A DNA stretch of 64,000 nt, from contig JBBRAX010000004.1 of assembly GCA_038206395.1 (NCBI GenBank), forward strand, positions 174,701 through 238,700, written 5' to 3'. The stretch is from JAGSPQ01 sp038206395 (GTDB taxonomy: Bacteria > Myxococcota > Myxococcia > Myxococcales > Myxococcaceae). Shown in pieces: positions 25,376 through 33,401 of the stretch; the stretch's first letter is position 1, and each line of letters begins with the position of its first letter. The notes under the pieces were generated by a model, which worked only from the letters and a program-made list of their open reading frames with translations, did not search any database and had not been told where the DNA came from. Both the position numbers and the translations under genes were made by a program.

Positions 25376-27409
25376 GTGAGTCTTTCCTTCGTCCTTCTTC
25401 TGGCCGCGCTTCAGGCAGAGCCGGCCCCGGCTTCCGTTCATCCCGAGAGCCTCCTTCCCGACCCGTCTGATGGCGGGGTTGAACAGAGCCCCCCTGATGC
25501 TGGAGCCGAGGCGTACCCCGAGCCCGTCGCTCCCGACCCCCAGCCTGTCGCTGCGGTGGTCGAGCCTGTGGTCGCGCAGACTGTCGTCACGGGATCCCGC
25601 ACCGAGCGCCGCCTCGAAGACGCTGTCACCCCGACCGAGGTGATCACCCGCGCGCAGATCGACGCCACCGGCGCCCGCGATCTCGGCGCGCTGCTTCAGC
25701 AGCACCAGGGCGTCGAGCTCGAGTACAGCTTCCGCGGCGTCGGCGTTCGCCTGCAGGGCCTCGACCCCGAGTACGTGCTGATCCTCGTCGACGGCGAGCG
25801 CGTCTCGGGCCGCATCGGCAACACCATCGACCTGAGCCGCTACTCGATGCGCGACGTCGAACGGATCGAGATCGTCAAGGGCCCGGCCGCCGCGCTCTAT
25901 GGCTCGGACGCGATCGGGGGCGTCATCAACTTGATCACCCGCCGCGTGCAGAACGACTGGGAAGGCATGCTGCGCGCGTCGGCGGGCACCCGCGAGGACT
26001 ACGACTTTCGCGGCCACGGCGCGATGAAGCGCGGCCCGTTCGAGCTCCGCCTGGGCGGCGGTTACCGCCAGGCGCTGTCGTATGATCTCGACCCCCGCGA
26101 CGCCGCGACCAGTGGCCCCGGCTTCCGAAGGTTCGATGGCGACGCGGCGCTCGTCTTCACCCCCAAAGACTGGATCGCGATCTCCGGAAAGATTGGGTAC
26201 CTGCGCCGCGACGAGAACGCGATCGACATCTCGCCCACCGGAGCGACCTTCGACCGCCGCGGCCGCCAGGAACAGTTCGACGCCTCGCTCAAAGGCGTCT
26301 TCACCCCGACCGAGAAGACCCACGTCACCCTGCGCGGCCGGCAGAGCCTCTTCCGCGATCAGTTGCTGCAAGACCAGCGCGGCGCCCGCGACTACGACCA
26401 GTACACCCAGAACGTCAGCCGCCTCTGGGAAGCTGCCCTTCAGCTCGATCAGAAGGTCGGCCAGCACACGCTCACCGGCGGGCTCGAGCTGCTGTCGGAA
26501 ATCTTGAGCTCCCCGCGCCTCTCGACCGGGCACGCCGAGCACCAGCGCTACGCCGCCCTCGTGCAAGACGAGTGGGACTTTCTTTCGGAAGGCGGGCCGC
26601 GCCTGAAGGTTGCGCCTGGCATCCGCGTCGACGTCGACACCCAGTTCGGCGCCGCTGCCAGCCCGCGCCTCGCGCTGAAGCTCGACCCGACTTCGGCTTT
26701 CACCATTCGCGCGTCGTGGGGCATGGGGTTCCGCGCGCCGAGCTTCACCGAGCTGTACCTGCTCTTCGACAACGCGTCCGTCGGCTACGTCGTCGAGGGC
26801 AACCCAGACCTTCAGCCCGAGACGTCGTCGAGCGTGAACCTCGCCGTCGATTGGCGCCCGCCGCTGCAGGGCTTCCTCGTCTCGGCCAGCGTCTTCCGCA
26901 CCGATCTGACCAACCTGATCACCGTCAACACCAACGACACCCCCAACCCCGACAACCCGACGCTCTACCGCTATGGCAATGTCGCCAGCGCGTACACCCA
27001 GGGCCTCGAAGTGTCTGGCCGGGCGCGGCTCTCGCGCGGCACCTACTTCGATCTCGGCTACACCTTCCTCGATACGCGCGACAACGTGCTGCACCGCGCG
27101 CTCGAAGCCCGGGCCGCCCATAAGGTCAACGCGTCGCTCACCGCGCGCTACCCATCGATCGGCCTCGAGGCGATGGTGCGCAGCTCGTGGGTCGGGCCGC
27201 GGCCGTTCTACATCGACGCCGACGCCGACGGCGTGCAGGAGACCAAGTGGGTCAAGGGCTACGTCGACCTGGAAGCGCAGGTGTCGTGGACTTTTCGCGA
27301 CTGGCTGCGCATCTTTGTTCACGGCTTTAACCTGCTGAATGCGGGCGACGCCACCTACCTGCCCAGGCCCCCGCGCGGTGTGCTGGGCGGAATCGAGGTT
27401 CGCTACTGA
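25376..27409 (+). CDS. TonB-dependent outer-membrane receptor (haem/iron type)
   Basis: A 677-residue receptor. It has a signal peptide, a Pro/Ala-rich spacer, a TonB-box-like segment (QTVVTGSRTERR near residue 68), a plug domain (DLGALLQQHQGVELEYSFRG to KGPAAALYGSDAIGGVINLI, about 75-185) and a 22-strand-type barrel with FRAPSFTELYLLF and a closing Tyr (GGIEVRY). The start is GTG with an AGGG site just upstream. The next gene, sharing one base with its stop, encodes an HmuY-like protein, which suggests haem uptake (HmuR-type). No TonB/ExbBD genes are in the window. Confidence 0.9.
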   Translation: MSLSFVLLLAALQAEPAPASVHPESLLPDPSDGGVEQSPPDAGAEAYPEPVAPDPQPVAAVVEPVVAQTVVTGSRTERRLEDAVTPTEVITRAQIDATGARDLGALLQQHQGVELEYSFRGVGVRLQGLDPEYVLILVDGERVSGRIGNTIDLSRYSMRDVERIEIVKGPAAALYGSDAIGGVINLITRRVQNDWEGMLRASAGTREDYDFRGHGAMKRGPFELRLGGGYRQALSYDLDPRDAATSGPGFRRFDGDAALVFTPKDWIAISGKIGYLRRDENAIDISPTGATFDRRGRQEQFDASLKGVFTPTEKTHVTLRGRQSLFRDQLLQDQRGARDYDQYTQNVSRLWEAALQLDQKVGQHTLTGGLELLSEILSSPRLSTGHAEHQRYAALVQDEWDFLSEGGPRLKVAPGIRVDVDTQFGAAASPRLALKLDPTSAFTIRASWGMGFRAPSFTELYLLFDNASVGYVVEGNPDLQPETSSSVNLAVDWRPPLQGFLVSASVFRTDLTNLITVNTNDTPNPDNPTLYRYGNVASAYTQGLEVSGRARLSRGTYFDLGYTFLDTRDNVLHRALEARAAHKVNASLTARYPSIGLEAMVRSSWVGPRPFYIDADADGVQETKWVKGYVDLEAQVSWTFRDWLRIFVHGFNLLNAGDATYLPRPPRGVLGGIEVRY

Positions 27410-27972
27410 TGAGACGCTCAATCCTGCTTCTGATTCTCACGGCCTGCGCGGGCGATCTGCGCGACGAGTTCCCGCTGGACGGCGCGCTGCCCGGCAAAGA
27501 TCACATCACCCATACGCTGCAGGCCGACGGCTCGACCCTGAGCGTCGTCGACGCCAGCAACAAGACGTCGTTCGTCTACTTCGACCTCGACACCGGCGTG
27601 GAGCTCGAGGCGTCGGAAGCCGTCGAGGCCCAGAAGTGGGACTTGAGCTTCCAGCGCTTCAAGATCAGCACCAACGGCGGAGCGAGCGGGCCAGGTGGGG
27701 TGAAGACCGCGGGCCTGAAGAGCGCGACCTGGGAAGGCGTCACCGCGCCGCCAGCCGACGGCTACCAGGTCGACACCGCCGAGTCGATCTTCACCACCTT
27801 CGAGGGCGGCTGGTACTACTACGACCTCGGCCAGCACAAGCTGACCCCCCGCTCCGAGCTGATCTACGTCGTGCAGACCACAGACGGCGCGTTCTTCAAG
27901 GTCCAGATGCTCGGCTACTACGACGTCAACGGCTCGGCCGCGAAGCCGTCGCTGAAGTGGGTGAAGCTCTGA
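27409..27972 (+). CDS. HmuY-family haem-binding lipoprotein
   Basis: A 187-residue lipoprotein: short signal with a canonical lipobox LTAC (residues 10-13). The domain has HmuY hallmarks: TSFVYFDLDTGVELEASEA, WDLSFQRFKISTNGG and the ending NGSAAKPSLKWVKL. HmuY captures haem outside the cell and passes it to the cognate TonB-dependent receptor, here encoded directly upstream with overlapping stop/start (TGATG). Haem ligands cannot be confirmed by eye; some homologues bind other tetrapyrroles. Confidence 0.85.
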   Translation: MRRSILLLILTACAGDLRDEFPLDGALPGKDHITHTLQADGSTLSVVDASNKTSFVYFDLDTGVELEASEAVEAQKWDLSFQRFKISTNGGASGPGGVKTAGLKSATWEGVTAPPADGYQVDTAESIFTTFEGGWYYYDLGQHKLTPRSELIYVVQTTDGAFFKVQMLGYYDVNGSAAKPSLKWVKL

Positions 27973-28050
27973 AGGCCCCTAAATTTTGTGCCTGTTGCGC
28001 GTTTCGCTTCTAAGCTGCGCCCCGCCTAAGCCCCCTTCGAAGGAGAGACC

Positions 28051-28560
28051 ATGAGGCGCAGCAAGGCATTCCGCGCGGCACTCGCCGTGGCAGTGATCGC
28101 TTCCCCCGCATTTGCCGTGAAGCCCGGCGGCACGCTGTACATCCGGTCGAAAGACACGACCCTGCTCAAGAAGGCAGATCTCAAGGCGCCCGCCGTCACC
28201 AAGCTTCAGCCCGGCACCGAAGTGGTGTGGAACGGGCCCGACGAGAAGGACGCCAAGTTCCACAAGGTGAAGGCCGGCGCGAAAGAGGGCTTCGTCCTCC
28301 AGGCGAACCTCACCCCCAGCAAGCCTTCTGACGAAGTCGGCGCCGACGGCAAAGGCATCAGTGCCCGCGCGGTCGCCTCGTCGGGCGCTGCGACGCGCAC
28401 CCTTTCCGAGTCGGGAAAGATGTACGCCGAGAAGACGCCTGACCTCACCACGGCCGGCAAGCAGGTGGTGCTGCTCGAGGGCATCAACGTGGCAGTGAAG
28501 GAAAAAGACGTCGTTGACCATGCTGCAAAGGCAGGACTTCCCAAGGCAGGTGGCAAATGA
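28051..28560 (+). CDS. Exported SH3-like domain protein
   Basis: A 169-residue exported protein (signal MRRSKAFRAALAVAVIASPAFA). Residues about 30-90 look like a bacterial SH3 domain (GTLYIRSKDTTLLKK, then LQPGTEVVWNGPDE, KEGFVLQANL), used for binding cell-wall or protein ligands. The tail has no known motif. An AAGGAG ribosome site precedes the ATG. The stop overlaps the start of the M48 protease gene by four bases, so the two probably work together in the envelope. Confidence 0.75.
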   Translation: MRRSKAFRAALAVAVIASPAFAVKPGGTLYIRSKDTTLLKKADLKAPAVTKLQPGTEVVWNGPDEKDAKFHKVKAGAKEGFVLQANLTPSKPSDEVGADGKGISARAVASSGAATRTLSESGKMYAEKTPDLTTAGKQVVLLEGINVAVKEKDVVDHAAKAGLPKAGGK

Positions 28561-29672
28561 AGAAGATCCTGATCGCAGCGCTGCTGGTCGTTTTCTCGGC
28601 CGGGTGTTCGGGCCTGAAGGGCGGAATCCGGGCCCCGAACAAGGCCGACCTCGACGCCGCAGCCGCCGTTGCTGCTGCCGCTGCCGAGAAGTTGTCGAAG
28701 GCAAAAGCCGAGGCCGACATCGCCGTCGCGACGTGCCCGAAGGCCGATGGCAACATTCCGCTCACCGAAGAGAAGGACATCGGCGGCGCGATCATGGTCG
28801 CCACCGCGAGCGAGAACGGCAACTTCCTCGTCGAGGGCGCGCTGCCTGAACTCGCCACCAAGCCGGACAAGGTGAAGGTCGACCTGAAGAACAAAAAGAA
28901 CGCGGTCAACACCTACGTGGCCAAGGTCGGGAAGCTGCTGGCGAGCTACTCGGCGCGCCCTGAGCTGGCGTGGACCTTCGGGGTGATCGAGAACGACGGC
29001 GTCAACGCGTTCTCGGCACCCGGCGGCTACGTCGTGGTCACCACCGGCTTGATGCGCCTGGTCGAGAACGAGGCCCAGCTGGCCGCGGTGCTCGCCCACG
29101 AGATCGGTCACATCGTGAACAAAGACACGATCAAGAGCTACGCGTCGGTGAAGCACAACATCTGCGTGCCCGCGAAGACGGTGGCGGCGTACGCGAAGTA
29201 CGGCATCGCCGACCAGCTGCCCGAGTCGATTCGCAAGTACGCCAACTTCAGCGACTCGTTCGAAGACTCGGGCGCCAACAAGACGTCGAGCGCGCTCGTC
29301 GATGCGCTCACCGACGGCGTGTTGTCGTTCAAGAAGACCTTCGGCATGGGCAAGGACGCCGAGTTCGCTGCCGACAAGGTCGCCTTCGAGCTGATGATGT
29401 TCGCAGGCTACGACACGAAGGAGTTCGACAAGGTGATCTCGAAGGCGGAAGCGGGCGGCAAGGTGTTCGACAACCACCCGAGCAACGCCGATCGCATCAC
29501 GGCCTTCACCAACCTGCGCACGGGCGAGAAGAAGGAAGATGGCTCGGGCGACCCGGGCTACAGCATGTTCACCTTTGCTGGTGTGGTTCCTCCGCTGCCG
29601 GCCGATGTGAAGGCGGCGATTCCCGCGGAAGGCACGGCGAAGCCGAAAGCCGCGGAAGCTCCGAAGTCCTGA
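28557..29672 (+). CDS. M48-family metalloprotease lipoprotein
   Basis: A 371-residue lipoprotein (lipobox SAGC in MKKILIAALLVVFSAGCSG). The protease core carries NAFSAPGGYVVVTTGLM and the zinc motif LAHEIGHIVNKD (about residues 178-189), and ADKVAFELM near 280 may supply the third zinc ligand region; this is the BepA/LoiP-like M48 plan. An Ala-rich helical stretch follows the lipobox. Such proteases do quality control of outer-membrane proteins in the periplasm. It is coupled to the SH3-like gene upstream and ends in a Lys/Ala/Pro-rich tail. Confidence 0.86.
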   Translation: MKKILIAALLVVFSAGCSGLKGGIRAPNKADLDAAAAVAAAAAEKLSKAKAEADIAVATCPKADGNIPLTEEKDIGGAIMVATASENGNFLVEGALPELATKPDKVKVDLKNKKNAVNTYVAKVGKLLASYSARPELAWTFGVIENDGVNAFSAPGGYVVVTTGLMRLVENEAQLAAVLAHEIGHIVNKDTIKSYASVKHNICVPAKTVAAYAKYGIADQLPESIRKYANFSDSFEDSGANKTSSALVDALTDGVLSFKKTFGMGKDAEFAADKVAFELMMFAGYDTKEFDKVISKAEAGGKVFDNHPSNADRITAFTNLRTGEKKEDGSGDPGYSMFTFAGVVPPLPADVKAAIPAEGTAKPKAAEAPKS

Positions 29673-29713
29673 CGAAAGCTGTGGTGCAACACCCTTTGGC
29701 CTGAGGTCTTCTG

Positions 29714-31159
29714 ATGTCCACTCTGATCCGTGGCGGTACCGTTGTTACCGCCGAGCAGACGTACCGCGCCGATGTTCACTGTGACGGCGGGGTGATCAAG
29801 GCCATCGGAGACAAGCTCGAGGTCCCGGCAGGCACCCGCACCGTCGACGCGGGCGGCCTGCTGGTGATGCCGGGCGGTATCGACCCCCATACGCACATGC
29901 AGCTGCCCTTCATGGGCACTGTCGCGAGCGACGACTTCTTCACCGGCACCGCGGCAGGCCTCGCGGGCGGTACGACGATGATCCTCGACTTCGTGATCGG
30001 CGACCCGAACGTGTCGCTGATCACCGCCTACGACCAGTGGCGCGACTGGGCGAAGAAGTCGTGCGCCGACTACAGCTTCCACGTCGCGATCACCTGGTGG
30101 TCGGACGCAGTGAAAGAGCAGATGGGCGTGCTCGCGCGCGAGCGCGGCGTGAACAGCTTCAAGCACTTCATGGCGTACAAGAACGCGATCATGGTTCCCG
30201 ACGAGAACCTGATCTTGAGCTTCTCTCGCTGCCTCGAGCTCGGAGCGATTCCCACCGTTCACGCCGAGAACGGCGAGCTCGTCTTCTGGCTGCAGCAGCA
30301 GATCCTTGGCCAGGGGATCACCGGCCCTGAAGGCCACCCGCTGTCGCGCCCGCCCGAGGTCGAAGGCGAGGCGGCGAATCGGGCGATTCAGGTCGCGCAC
30401 GTGGTCGGCACGCCGCTCTACATCGTTCACAACTCGTGCAAGCAGTCACTCGAAGCGATCACCCGCGCGAGGCTCGCCGGGCAGCGCGTCTACGGCGAGG
30501 TGTTGGCCGGCCACCTGATGATCGACGACAGCGTCTACCGCAACCCCGACTGGGAGTTCGCGGCTGCGCACGTGATGAGCCCTCCGTTTCGATCGAAGGA
30601 ACACCAGGCAGCCCTGTGGGACGGCCTGGTCGCCGGCACGCTGCAGACGACTGCGACGGATCACTGCTGCTTCTGCGCGCCCCAGAAGGCGATGGGCAAA
30701 GAGGCCTTCACCAAGATCCCCAACGGCACCGGCGGCGTCGAAGATCGCATGAGCGTGCTCTGGAGCGCGGGCGTCGCCACCGGCCGCCTGACGCCGAACG
30801 AGTTCGTGAAGGTGACGTCGACGAACGCCGCGCAGATCTTCAACATCTACCCGCGCAAGGGCTCTGTCTCTGTCGGCGCCGACGCAGATCTCGTCGTCTG
30901 GGATCCGAAGGGCACCCGCACCATCTCGGCGAAGACGCACCACCAGAAGGTCGACTTCAACATCTTCGAGGGCATGACCGTCACCGGCATTCCCCGCTAC
31001 ACGCTGAGCCAGGGCAAGGTGTGCTGGGCCGACGGGAAGCTCGACGTGCAGCAGGGCGTGGGGCGGTACATCGATCGCCCCACGTTTGCTGCCGCCTTCG
31101 AGTCGCAGAAGACGCGCAACGCGCTTCGCCAGCCGACGCGCGTCGAGCGCCGGCCGTAG
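29714..31159 (+). CDS. hydA: Dihydropyrimidinase / D-hydantoinase
   Basis: A 481-residue cyclic amidohydrolase. Zinc ligands His59 and His61 are in GGIDPHTHMQLPF. The carboxylated Lys is in VNSFKHFMAYKN, and further ligands are in TVHAENGE and YIVHNSCKQS, with the catalytic Asp in TTATDHCCF. The length and motifs fit dihydropyrimidinase, which opens dihydrouracil or dihydrothymine to N-carbamoyl beta-amino acids. The convergent neighbour encodes the amidase that would take the next step, so the pair points to reductive pyrimidine breakdown. Dihydropyrimidine dehydrogenase genes are not in the window. Confidence 0.92.
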   Translation: MSTLIRGGTVVTAEQTYRADVHCDGGVIKAIGDKLEVPAGTRTVDAGGLLVMPGGIDPHTHMQLPFMGTVASDDFFTGTAAGLAGGTTMILDFVIGDPNVSLITAYDQWRDWAKKSCADYSFHVAITWWSDAVKEQMGVLARERGVNSFKHFMAYKNAIMVPDENLILSFSRCLELGAIPTVHAENGELVFWLQQQILGQGITGPEGHPLSRPPEVEGEAANRAIQVAHVVGTPLYIVHNSCKQSLEAITRARLAGQRVYGEVLAGHLMIDDSVYRNPDWEFAAAHVMSPPFRSKEHQAALWDGLVAGTLQTTATDHCCFCAPQKAMGKEAFTKIPNGTGGVEDRMSVLWSAGVATGRLTPNEFVKVTSTNAAQIFNIYPRKGSVSVGADADLVVWDPKGTRTISAKTHHQKVDFNIFEGMTVTGIPRYTLSQGKVCWADGKLDVQQGVGRYIDRPTFAAAFESQKTRNALRQPTRVERRP

Positions 31160-31166
31160 CCAGCAC

Positions 31167-32033
31167 CTACGGCAGCTGGCGAACCATGTCGCCGTACGTC
31201 TCGGGGCGGCGGTCACGGTAGAACTGCCAGGTGCGGCGCACTTCTTCGATCTGATCGAAGTTCATGTCGGCGACGACCAGCTCGTCTTTGTCTTCGCTGC
31301 CCGTGGCGAGGAAGCTGCCCTTCGGGTCAACGAAGTAGCTGGTGCCGTAGAACTTGCCGATGTTCCACGGGGCCTCGGTGCCGACGCGGTTGATCGCTCC
31401 GACGAAGTAGCCGTTGGCGACGGCGTGCGCGGGCTGCTCGAGCTTCCACAGGTACTGCGAGAGCCCGGCGACGGTGGCCGACGGGTTGAAGACCACCTCG
31501 GCGCCGTTGATGCCCAGCAGGCGGGCGCCTTCGGGGAAGTGGCGGTCGTAGCAAATGTAGACGCCGACCACGCCGTACTGGGTCTTGAACACCGGGTAGC
31601 CGAGGTTGCCCGGCTTGAAGTAGTACTTTTCCCAGAAGCCGTTGGTCTGGGGGATGTGGTTCTTGCGGTACTTGCCCAGGTACTTGCCGTCGGCGTCGAT
31701 GACCGCCGCGGTGTTGTAATAGACGCCCGCCATCTCGCGCTCGTAGAGGGGCACCACGATCACCATCGAGTACTTCTTCGCGTACTCCTGGAGGATCGAC
31801 GTCGTCGGGCCGGGCACCGCCTCTGCCGAGTCACACCAGTTGGGCGTCTGCGCGGGGCAGAAGTACGGGGTGTTGAAGATCTCCTGCAGGCAGAGCATCT
31901 GCACGCCCGCCTTGCCGGCCTTGTCGACCCACGGCAGGGTCTTGTCGAGCATCGCTTGAACGATCTCTTTCACCGAGCCTTCGGACTTCGCGTTTGCCAG
32001 CTGAATCAAGCCACCTTTGACGATGCGTGCCAT
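31167..32033 (-). CDS. Nitrilase-superfamily amidase, probable beta-ureidopropionase
   Basis: A 288-residue nitrilase-fold hydrolase. The Glu-Lys-Cys triad is visible: Glu in LCLQEIFNTPYF (about residue 51), Lys in KYRKNHIPQT (about 121) and Cys in GVYICYDRHFPE (about 158). The sequence is close in style to beta-ureidopropionase and N-carbamoylputrescine amidase. Convergence with the dihydropyrimidinase gene, seven bases apart, favours the pyrimidine role: N-carbamoyl-beta-alanine to beta-alanine, CO2 and ammonia. The frame is open upstream, but MARIVKGGLIQLANAK is the natural start. Confidence 0.88.
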   Translation of the reverse strand: MARIVKGGLIQLANAKSEGSVKEIVQAMLDKTLPWVDKAGKAGVQMLCLQEIFNTPYFCPAQTPNWCDSAEAVPGPTTSILQEYAKKYSMVIVVPLYEREMAGVYYNTAAVIDADGKYLGKYRKNHIPQTNGFWEKYYFKPGNLGYPVFKTQYGVVGVYICYDRHFPEGARLLGINGAEVVFNPSATVAGLSQYLWKLEQPAHAVANGYFVGAINRVGTEAPWNIGKFYGTSYFVDPKGSFLATGSEDKDELVVADMNFDQIEEVRRTWQFYRDRRPETYGDMVRQLP

Positions 32034-32108
32034 CGACGGGTTCTCCTTGGGAAAAGACGCTGCGACGACATATCCGATTTTTTCAAAAGCCCGGGTTAGA
32101 ACAAGCCA

Positions 32109-33326
32109 ATGACTCCCCGGGAGCCCACGGTCGACGACGTCGAGTTCCGGGCGCTCTACAAGAAGACGAAGTACGTGGTCGAGACCGCCGACGGCTGGTC
32201 GCTGGTGATCACGCGCTACCGGCCGATTCCGCAGACCTTCACCCAGCCCTTGTTGGGTGAGCCGATTCTGCTGGTGCATGGCTTCTCACAGAACCGCCAC
32301 GCGTGGACCAGCGGCGAGTTCGTGAAGAACCTGCTGTTCTTCGGCCTCGACATTCACGTCCTCGAGCTGCGCGGCCACGGGAAGAGCTCGGTCGCGTTTC
32401 AGCTCGAGCGCTGCGGCAAGTTCGGCCGCCAGCCCCCGCCCGACCTCCAGTGGGACTGGGACATCGACAGCTACTTCCTCTACGACATCCCCGCGGCGGT
32501 CGCGGGCGTGAAGCGGATCACCCGCCGCGACCGCATCTTCTACGGCGGCCACTCGATGGGCGGGATCCTCGGGTACGGGTACGCCGGCATCCACGACGAC
32601 TTCGAGGGCGTCGTCACCATCGGCGCAGCGGCCGAGCTCGGCAAGGGCAGCTGGCCGCTGAAGGCGCTGGCGCTGCTGGGGCCCGGCGTTCATGCGGCCG
32701 TCGATGTGTCGCTGATGGGGTTGAACGCGCAGCGGGGGTTCTCACACTTTGCCGGCTCGCTGCTCGACAAGGTGACTCGCAAGGTCACCGGCGAAGCGCC
32801 AAAGCGGCTCGCCTACAACTACGTGCCCGTCGACAGCTGGCTGAAGCTCGCTGCCAGCGCGCTCGAGTACGCCGAGAAGAACCCCGTGCTCGGCGCCGTC
32901 GCCAGCCGAGTCAACTGGCTCGCGCGGCAAGACCGCATGGCCGCCACCGACATCCGCTGGCTGCTGCGCGAAGGCAGCGAGCGCGAGCCGCGCAAAGTCG
33001 CCGAACAGTTCTTCAAGTGGATCCGCAACAACGAGACGGTTTGCTACCGCACCGGCTACGACTTCAAGCGCGGCTTCTCGAAGATCAAGGTGCCGATGGC
33101 GATCATTTTTGGTGATCAAGATCCGCTCGCCTCGGTCGACTCGACCCGCATGGTCTACCGGTCGGCCAAAAGCGAATACCTGCTCTGGCGCCCCGTGAAG
33201 GGCAACAGCCACATCGAGGTCACGATGGGGCACGACGTCCGGCAGATTTGTTACGACATCAAGAACCTCGTCGAGTACGCGCGGCAACACCGCGGGCGCG
33301 CTCCGTCGTTGCCGCGCATCCGGTAG
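32109..33326 (+). CDS. Alpha/beta-hydrolase (lipase-like)
   Basis: A 405-residue alpha/beta-hydrolase. The oxyanion region is ILLVHGFSQNRHAW (about residues 53-66), the nucleophile elbow YGGHSMGG (about 143-150) with Ser in GHSMG, the acid probably Asp in FGDQDPLASVD (about 345) and the catalytic His in NSHIEVTMG (about 375). A long helical insert after the elbow would form a lid. No signal peptide is clear, so it is probably cytoplasmic or peripheral. The substrate, likely an ester or lipid, is not known. It is divergent from the amidase gene. Confidence 0.83.
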   Translation: MTPREPTVDDVEFRALYKKTKYVVETADGWSLVITRYRPIPQTFTQPLLGEPILLVHGFSQNRHAWTSGEFVKNLLFFGLDIHVLELRGHGKSSVAFQLERCGKFGRQPPPDLQWDWDIDSYFLYDIPAAVAGVKRITRRDRIFYGGHSMGGILGYGYAGIHDDFEGVVTIGAAAELGKGSWPLKALALLGPGVHAAVDVSLMGLNAQRGFSHFAGSLLDKVTRKVTGEAPKRLAYNYVPVDSWLKLAASALEYAEKNPVLGAVASRVNWLARQDRMAATDIRWLLREGSEREPRKVAEQFFKWIRNNETVCYRTGYDFKRGFSKIKVPMAIIFGDQDPLASVDSTRMVYRSAKSEYLLWRPVKGNSHIEVTMGHDVRQICYDIKNLVEYARQHRGRAPSLPRIR

Positions 33327-33401
33327 GGAATCGGCCGGAAAGTTGGCGGGTTGAAGGCGCGTAGTACCCTGTAGCGCCATGGAGCACTTCGCCATCCCGT
33401 G

